From Syntrophaceae bacterium (GTDB lineage Bacteria > Desulfobacterota > Desulfomonilia > Desulfomonilales > Desulfomonilaceae), in contig JACWAG010000258.1 of assembly GCA_014874425.1 (NCBI GenBank), positions 1 to 10,305 on the forward strand: a stretch of 10,305 nt of DNA. Reading direction: 5' to 3'. The notes beneath the pieces are model-generated. The model worked only from the letters and a program-made list of their open reading frames with translations. It was not told the origin of the DNA and did not search any database. How positions within the stretch are numbered: position 1 is the first letter of the stretch; each line of letters opens with the position of its first letter. Shown in pieces: positions 5,964-10,305 of the stretch. The translations under genes were made by a program, and so were the position numbers.

Positions 5964-6740
5964 ATGCAAAATCAGGACGCACCACCTATTTATCCCAATA
6001 GATTCTCAGGTAAGATTGGATTCGTGACCGGCGCAGGTCAGGGGATAGGCCGCGCAGTCGCTATTCGGTTGGCGGCGGAAGGAGCCGTTGTTGGTGTTTT
6101 AGACTGGAATGCCACTTCAGCAGCCGACACTGTCGAGATTATCAGAGAGCGCGGAGGCTCCGCTATTAGGCTTCAAGCCGACGTTTCCAAGCAGGACCAG
6201 GTAACAAAATGTGTAGAGAAACTTAAATCTACTTGTGGACGGATTGATCTTTTAGTCAATAACGCGGGATTTGATCGTCCGGGAGGTTTTCTGAAACTGA
6301 CCGGCATGAGCTTTGTCGAAGTGTTCAATGTGCATGTTCTCGGCGCCGTAAATTGTAGCCTGGCTTGCGCTCCTATTATGATAGGTCAGAAAGACGGCCG
6401 TATTGTCAACGTGTCTTCGATTTATGGCAAAGTTGGAGCAAAAGGCGAGTCAGCTTACTGCTCGGCAAAGTCCGGCCTGGTAGGGTTTACCAAATCACTA
6501 GCCAGAGAGTTCGCGTCCAAAGGCGTAAGAGTCAACGTAATAATGCCTGGGCTAACAGCAACTCCTGCGATCAGGGAGATGATGAACCCGAAATATCAGG
6601 AGGCATTCGTAAGAGACACTCCCCTAGGCCGTTTGGCAGATCCGGACGAAATCGCAGCCCCAATCTCTTTCTTGCTGTCTGACGAAGCAAGTTTTATTAC
6701 CGGAGCGGTACTGGAGGTTACCGGCGGCTGGGGAATGTGA
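5964..6740 (+). CDS. Classical short-chain dehydrogenase/reductase (SDR), substrate unknown
   Basis: A complete 258-residue classical SDR. The Rossmann glycine motif TGAGQGIG is at 22-29, D47 at the end of the second strand favours NAD(H) over NADP(H), and NNAG is at 99-102. The catalytic tetrad is N122, S152, Y165, K169 (YxxxK in AYCSAKSG). The C-terminal block LGRLADPDEIAAPISFLLSD leads into ITGAVLEVTGGWGM, the usual end of FabG-like enzymes. It would oxidise an alcohol or reduce a ketone, for example a beta-hydroxyacyl-CoA or -ACP, or a cyclic hydroxyacyl-CoA as in BadH-type dehydrogenases; the sequence alone does not decide. GGAAG lies three bases before the ATG, with AGGA further up. It is a single gene divergent from the nuo operon and convergent with nrdG, so there is no operon partner in the window to suggest a pathway. 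Confidence 0.93.
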   Translation: MQNQDAPPIYPNRFSGKIGFVTGAGQGIGRAVAIRLAAEGAVVGVLDWNATSAADTVEIIRERGGSAIRLQADVSKQDQVTKCVEKLKSTCGRIDLLVNNAGFDRPGGFLKLTGMSFVEVFNVHVLGAVNCSLACAPIMIGQKDGRIVNVSSIYGKVGAKGESAYCSAKSGLVGFTKSLAREFASKGVRVNVIMPGLTATPAIREMMNPKYQEAFVRDTPLGRLADPDEIAAPISFLLSDEASFITGAVLEVTGGWGM

Positions 6741-6839
6741 GTCGGCGATTCTTATTTATACGGCATTCCATCCCCGGGTCAGAGGACGGTATTAATTCAT
6801 ATGATGAATGAAGCGACGGGCTGATAGACGATAGGCTTT

Positions 6840-7553
6840 TCAATTCGTGCAGAATGTCCGGCATCCTAATCCTGGCCGCTCGTATTTCAGTTGCAAGGCC
6901 TCAAAACTCTCAAGGTCAAGGTCTGGGATTTGTCCAAATTCCGGGTCCAGTGTCTCGATATTTCTGAATCTCTGGATGGAATATCTAGGAACACTTCCCA
7001 ACTCGTCCCTTATACTATCAAGTTCATTTTCTCCAATAAGTCCCGGAATTACCGTAGTTCTAAAAAAGACGGATAGTCCGGATGATTTTAGAAGTTGAAT
7101 GCTCCGCTTTATGTTCCGAAGGTTGACTGAAACTCCGGCGAGTTTTGAGTACAATCCAGTTTCGAGTGGGGCCTTAATGTCCATGGATACCGCATCTATA
7201 AGACGACGCTTAATCAGTTCCCCAAGCATTGTCGGGTTGGCCCCGTTAGTGTCCAGCTTCACATTTAAACCTAAATCCCTGAATTTAGATATAAGTTCAG
7301 GGGTTCCCTCGTGGCAGGTCGGCTCTCCACCAGTGATCGTAACTCCATCAATCCACTTGGTTCTTTCGCGCAAAAAACCAATTATCTGCTCCAAAGGCTG
7401 GTCCTTATAACTCTCAGGCGCCAAAACCAGTCCATGATTGTGACAGGCCGGGCATCGAAAAGAACAGCCCCCAAGAAAAATTACCGACGTGACTTTCTCG
7501 GGCCAATCCAGCATGGACAACGGTAAGAAGCCCTTGATCTTTGGGACATTCAT
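6840..7553 (-). CDS. nrdG: Anaerobic ribonucleotide reductase activating protein (radical SAM)
   Basis: A 237-residue radical SAM protein. The CxxxCxxC cluster motif is C30, C34, C37 (in GGCSFRCPACHN) and the SAM-binding GGEP is at 75-78 (TITGGEPT); the N-terminal LSMLDWPEKVTSVIFLGGC is typical of the longer NrdG-type activases found in anaerobes. It would use reduced iron-sulfur cluster and SAM to abstract hydrogen from the NrdD glycine and form the glycyl radical. Extra cysteines at the C-terminus (GLGCRTFCTN) are not part of the core fold. The start is fixed by an in-frame TAA two codons upstream of the ATG at 7553, although no strong Shine-Dalgarno is visible. It is separated from the redoxin gene by 114 nt and from the convergent SDR gene by 99 nt. 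Confidence 0.92.
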   Translation of the reverse strand: MNVPKIKGFLPLSMLDWPEKVTSVIFLGGCSFRCPACHNHGLVLAPESYKDQPLEQIIGFLRERTKWIDGVTITGGEPTCHEGTPELISKFRDLGLNVKLDTNGANPTMLGELIKRRLIDAVSMDIKAPLETGLYSKLAGVSVNLRNIKRSIQLLKSSGLSVFFRTTVIPGLIGENELDSIRDELGSVPRYSIQRFRNIETLDPEFGQIPDLDLESFEALQLKYERPGLGCRTFCTN

Positions 7554-7667
7554 CTTTTAGCGCCACCTCGCAAACATTCCGACGAATTAATAACAATTAC
7601 AACGGAGTGAGATTCCAAATTCGGTTTGAACCCTACTCCCACTGATTATACTCGAAACAGGATCATC

Positions 7668-7919
7668 TCACGCGTTTAGATTGATCAAATAATTCTTTAT
7701 GTCTCCTACACTCGTGATGATCTCCATTTGATCAGAAACCAGAATTGGAAGCTTCTTTTCGGATAAGGCCACACACTCGTAATAGGCCAGCAGCGCCAGA
7801 GCCTCGGAATTTTCGGAATCCAATTGCATGATCTTGACTTCCGGCATTCCGTCAAGATCAATCTGGTTTTTAACCCAATCACATTTCCCACATCCATCCT
7901 TTGTAAAAAGGTATGTCAA
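7668..7919 (-). CDS. Glutaredoxin/NrdH-like redoxin with TTG start
   Basis: An 83-residue thioredoxin-fold protein beginning TYLFTKDGCGKCDWVK after the initiator. The redox motif CGKC is at 10-13, the cis-proline region is KLPILV (about 55-60), and GDIKNYL ends the fold. A longer frame could start at GTG 7952, but a perfect AGGAGG (7926-7931) lies six bases before TTG at 7919, and glutaredoxin-like folds normally begin just there, so I choose TTG. Located between nrdD and nrdG, it is the natural disulfide reductant for the reductase: redoxin-dependent class III enzymes (the NrdD2 type) are described to take electrons from thioredoxin or NrdH/glutaredoxin-like partners in place of formate. That partnership here is inference. 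It is 113 nt downstream of nrdD. Confidence 0.82.
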   Translation of the reverse strand: MTYLFTKDGCGKCDWVKNQIDLDGMPEVKIMQLDSENSEALALLAYYECVALSEKKLPILVSDQMEIITSVGDIKNYLINLNA

Positions 7920-8032
7920 AATAAACCTCCTGATTCTAAGAAAACTGTCCACACATTAGATTTAGACTTAGTCATGGAGACAAGATAGTGATACAAATTT
8001 GACCCATTTTGTCATCCAGCGCCTTTGGCCTA

Positions 8033-10135
8033 TTAGGAAAGCTTATTGCGATATCGGTCCTTAAGCTCGCCTCTCTTGCCTTTGTTCCAGCTCGAAACCT
8101 TTGTGAAATATCCTGTAATGCGTGTAATCTGTTCCACCTTGTCGGATTGACAGTACTGGCAGGTCTCATGCAAACCCCTAGTTGTCCTTCCACAGGAAAC
8201 ACAAGTCGTCAGTTCAGGCGAGAAAGCGACCTGGTCATTTTGGGTATTCCTAAAAATCTTTATTACGAAATTCGCCAGTGAATCAGGGTTGGGTCTGCTT
8301 TCTCCCAACCAGATGTGCGTCAGGGACCCAGCTTCAATCAATGGATGAAATAGACCTTCCCGCTTGACTCTTGCTATGGCGTCCAAAGGCGCCGAGACAT
8401 TAAACAGGGTCGAATTCGTATAGTAGATCTCCTCAGTCTTCAAGTTTCCTTTAACTACGGATTCGGCCTCGCGGAATTGTTTCATATCAAGCTTAGCGAA
8501 CCTGTATGCCGTGCTTTCAGCCGGGGTTTGCTCCAGCACGAATCGCATGTTGTGTTTGCGGCCTAGTCTGGCCGAGGTCAAGTTCATGTGAGCTATGACC
8601 TTCAGACCAAATTTGAGGGCCTCGTCACTTTCATGCAGTTCTTCACCAGTATGAAACTGAACCATTTCGTTCAACCCTACCATGCCAATCAGGTAAGTTA
8701 CCCTGCGCATGCGCAAATAAGGCTCAGCGTCACGATCCATGGTTAGCAGAGCAAGAGGCCCAGTTTCTCCCAAGGCGAGCAGGCGTTCAATAAAACGCTT
8801 TTTCTCCATATGCGCTTCAGTAGCAATAGAAATCCTCTCAGCCAAAATTGAAAATAGTTTCGAATCATCGCCTTTCGCCTCGTAAGCGATTCTTGGAAGA
8901 TTCACCGTCACATTTTGCATCGCGGAATACCGCATTTTCCACGGTTGATTCGCGTCTTCCAGGTCACTCTTTTCCAGTTTAAAGGACAAACGGCAACACT
9001 CGGAAATCTTGGCTGTCTCGCCGCGATCAAAAACAAAATACGTGTTTCCTTTTTCGGAGGCTATGTCGCAGATGTGACGAAGAAACGCCTCGTGTCCTGG
9101 AGTTGTGAAAAATTTCTCGGTGATATGTACCAGAGGCTTCGGGAAAAAGAATGGACGTCCCGCTCCATCACCCTCCAGGTAAACATCAAACAGTGTCCAC
9201 ACAAATTTCTGGGCTTCAGGCAGATAATCAGAATATGTAAGACCGGTGAACTGGCCACCAGGTCCAATAGCTGGTACATTCTCAAAATGTCTCGGGACTT
9301 CCCAATACAGGTTGATGTCCGTGAAAATTGCTTGCCCCCCCCTGGCCACAGCCTGCTGCGAAAATTCAAAGATCAACATCTGTGCGAGCTGACGTATTTC
9401 ACTATCTGTAAGTCCTCTCAGATATGGGGCAAAAAAGAGGTTTACAGCATCCCAACCTATGGCGCCAGCGAAATGACTTTGAAGGGCGGCGGCAAACTTG
9501 ACCATGTGAGCAAGTAGAACTTCGGGATGCTTGGCCGGTTTTGCCATAGCTAGAGAATTGGGGAGGTTAAGGCCGAATTTCTTTATGTATTCCAAAGACT
9601 GTCCCGAACAATATGGCCTATCAATAAACCCCAGGTCGTGAAGATGGATGTCACCACGCATATGGGCGTCTCCGACCGTCTGGTCGAAAATCGTCAGGAG
9701 CGCATATTCCTTCTTTATGTTCTCAGCCAAGGTCAGGTTTGTGGCCTCCGGACCATGCGGCACATTCGCATTTTCCTTGTTCGGCCGTGTAATGAGCTGA
9801 TCAACGTCATATAGAGGTGACCCTAACCTGGTATGCAGTCTTCGCGCAGACTCCAGACCCCGCTCCAACAGTTTCGCGTTCACCATCTCACGAACCAGCG
9901 GAGCGGTTATCACGGCAATTCCACTCCTCTTGATGTCGTTCTCCACTTCTAGGCTGATATTTTCAGCAGTGCCTTCATCGATGAAGGTTTCACGCAAGAG
10001 AGCGTCAACAATCCTGCTTGGATCCCACCCATCCATCGCTTCGCTGGACGTTCTTACGAACAACGCCATGTCCGTCGTTTCGTGTCTCCTATGCGAATCC
10101 TTTCTGAACTCGTTCAATTCTGCTACGCTAGCCAT
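8033..10135 (-). CDS. nrdD: Anaerobic (class III) ribonucleoside-triphosphate reductase
   Basis: A 700-residue class III ribonucleotide reductase that makes deoxynucleotides without oxygen. Residues about 22-110 form an ATP-cone allosteric domain (WDPSRIVDALL, then MVNAKLLERG). The catalytic barrel follows: the MRGDIHLHDLGF segment at 159-170, C176 in DRPYCSGQS, a tandem pair C380-C381 in SECCRLSF (the second is the probable thiyl-radical residue), NVTVNLPRIAY at 408-418, and EQTPAEST at 535-542. The C-terminal zinc site is C645/C648/C659/C662, and the glycyl-radical residue is G675 in RITGYF. The start has GGGGAA at 10140-10145, four bases upstream of the ATG. Downstream lie its probable reductant (redoxin) and its activase (nrdG), so the genes are probably co-transcribed. 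The length is ordinary and no defect was seen. Expected to be oxygen-sensitive and cytoplasmic. Confidence 0.97.
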   Translation of the reverse strand: MASVAELNEFRKDSHRRHETTDMALFVRTSSEAMDGWDPSRIVDALLRETFIDEGTAENISLEVENDIKRSGIAVITAPLVREMVNAKLLERGLESARRLHTRLGSPLYDVDQLITRPNKENANVPHGPEATNLTLAENIKKEYALLTIFDQTVGDAHMRGDIHLHDLGFIDRPYCSGQSLEYIKKFGLNLPNSLAMAKPAKHPEVLLAHMVKFAAALQSHFAGAIGWDAVNLFFAPYLRGLTDSEIRQLAQMLIFEFSQQAVARGGQAIFTDINLYWEVPRHFENVPAIGPGGQFTGLTYSDYLPEAQKFVWTLFDVYLEGDGAGRPFFFPKPLVHITEKFFTTPGHEAFLRHICDIASEKGNTYFVFDRGETAKISECCRLSFKLEKSDLEDANQPWKMRYSAMQNVTVNLPRIAYEAKGDDSKLFSILAERISIATEAHMEKKRFIERLLALGETGPLALLTMDRDAEPYLRMRRVTYLIGMVGLNEMVQFHTGEELHESDEALKFGLKVIAHMNLTSARLGRKHNMRFVLEQTPAESTAYRFAKLDMKQFREAESVVKGNLKTEEIYYTNSTLFNVSAPLDAIARVKREGLFHPLIEAGSLTHIWLGESRPNPDSLANFVIKIFRNTQNDQVAFSPELTTCVSCGRTTRGLHETCQYCQSDKVEQITRITGYFTKVSSWNKGKRGELKDRYRNKLS

Positions 10136-10167
10136 TAGCTTCCCCTTTCAGAAACTGAATGTAATAA

Positions 10168-10197
10168 ATTATATTTAACAACAATTAGTTACGTTAA
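10168..10197 (-). promoter_or_regulatory. Candidate promoter for nrdD
   Basis: On the minus strand TTAACG (10192-10197) is followed after 18 bases by a perfect -10 TATAAT (10168-10173). A start near 10161 would give a leader of about 25 nt to the ATG at 10135. The -35 matches four of six consensus positions; AT-rich surroundings give many chance matches. Confidence 0.45.
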
Positions 10198-10198
10198 A
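10174..10198. repeat. AT-rich inverted repeat overlapping the nrdD promoter spacer
   Basis: TTTAAC (10174-10179) and GTTAAA (10193-10198) form an inverted repeat with a 13-base spacer that itself contains AAC-AATTA-GTT (10180-10190). It lies between and across the proposed -35 and -10. It could be an operator for a redox or nucleotide regulator; it does not match the NrdR box I know closely enough to name it. Confidence 0.35.
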
Positions 10199-10305
10199 CA
10201 CATAATACCTGATATCCATTATTGATATAACAAGTTGAAATAAAGCGTTAGCCTGGAATGCCTACCTACTCCTATGTTTCCGGCTAGAATACGCTGAAAT
10301 ATGAC

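Noticed and set aside
6795..6809. ATTCAT-ATG-ATGAAT palindrome between the convergent SDR and nrdG genes as a bidirectional terminator.
   Set aside because: The stem is six A/T-rich pairs and neither strand has a U-run after it; too weak to call a terminator.
7554..7667. A T-arm-like hairpin (GGGTTCAAACC on the minus strand) enclosed by GGAGT/ACTCC, resembling part of a tRNA.
   Set aside because: No acceptor, D-arm or anticodon arm can be folded around it, and the inner stem is short; it is probably a chance match in the nrdG leader.
8915..9517. A 200-codon plus-strand open frame opposite nrdD.
   Set aside because: It is antisense to the conserved NrdD barrel, has no recognisable domain, and is explained by the codon use of nrdD.

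Overview
The window looks like part of the chromosome of a strict or facultative anaerobic bacterium. It carries a class III (oxygen-sensitive) ribonucleotide reductase system and a complex I type operon wired to signalling genes of the kind seen in hydrogenase clusters of syntrophs, clostridia and Thermotogales. A Desulfobacterota/Syntrophia-like or other syntrophic anaerobe would fit, but no rRNA or other taxonomic marker is present, so the lineage is inference.

Left half (1-5687, all on the minus strand, read right to left): a compact operon-like run. It begins with a small DRTGG-like protein (5316-5687) and a CBS-CBS-HATPase fusion (4337-5329). After a 123-nt gap come nuoA, nuoB, nuoC and nuoD (3857-4213, 3357-3866, 2869-3360, 1643-2842). 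Then follow a second DRTGG-like protein (1278-1631), a PHP phosphoesterase (449-1210) and a small stand-alone GHKL ATPase that runs off the left edge (1-430). The nuo genes encode the quinone-facing connecting part of NADH:quinone oxidoreductase. Five probable regulatory proteins surround and interrupt them, before whatever electron-input genes lie to the left. This signalling-plus-complex-I arrangement is the most interesting part of the window.

Middle (5688-6839): a divergent intergenic region with a candidate sigma-70 promoter for the plus-strand SDR and two for the minus-strand operon, one overlapping a GACCTT/AAGGTC dyad. The plus-strand gene (5964-6740) is a complete classical short-chain dehydrogenase/reductase of unknown substrate.

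Right (6840-10135, minus strand): an anaerobic deoxyribonucleotide synthesis cluster read nrdD, then a small CxxC glutaredoxin-like protein, then an nrdG-type radical SAM activase. NrdG would install the glycyl radical on NrdD, and the redoxin is the probable electron donor. A candidate promoter with an AT-rich dyad lies upstream of nrdD (10168-10198). The last 170 bases (10136-10305) hold no gene that I can support.

Three start sites differ from the longest open frame or are uncertain: the redoxin probably starts at a TTG behind a perfect AGGAGG, the first DRTGG protein starts 57 codons inside the longest frame, and the CBS-HATPase has two candidate ATGs. I saw no tRNA, rRNA, CRISPR array, insertion sequence or convincing intrinsic terminator.
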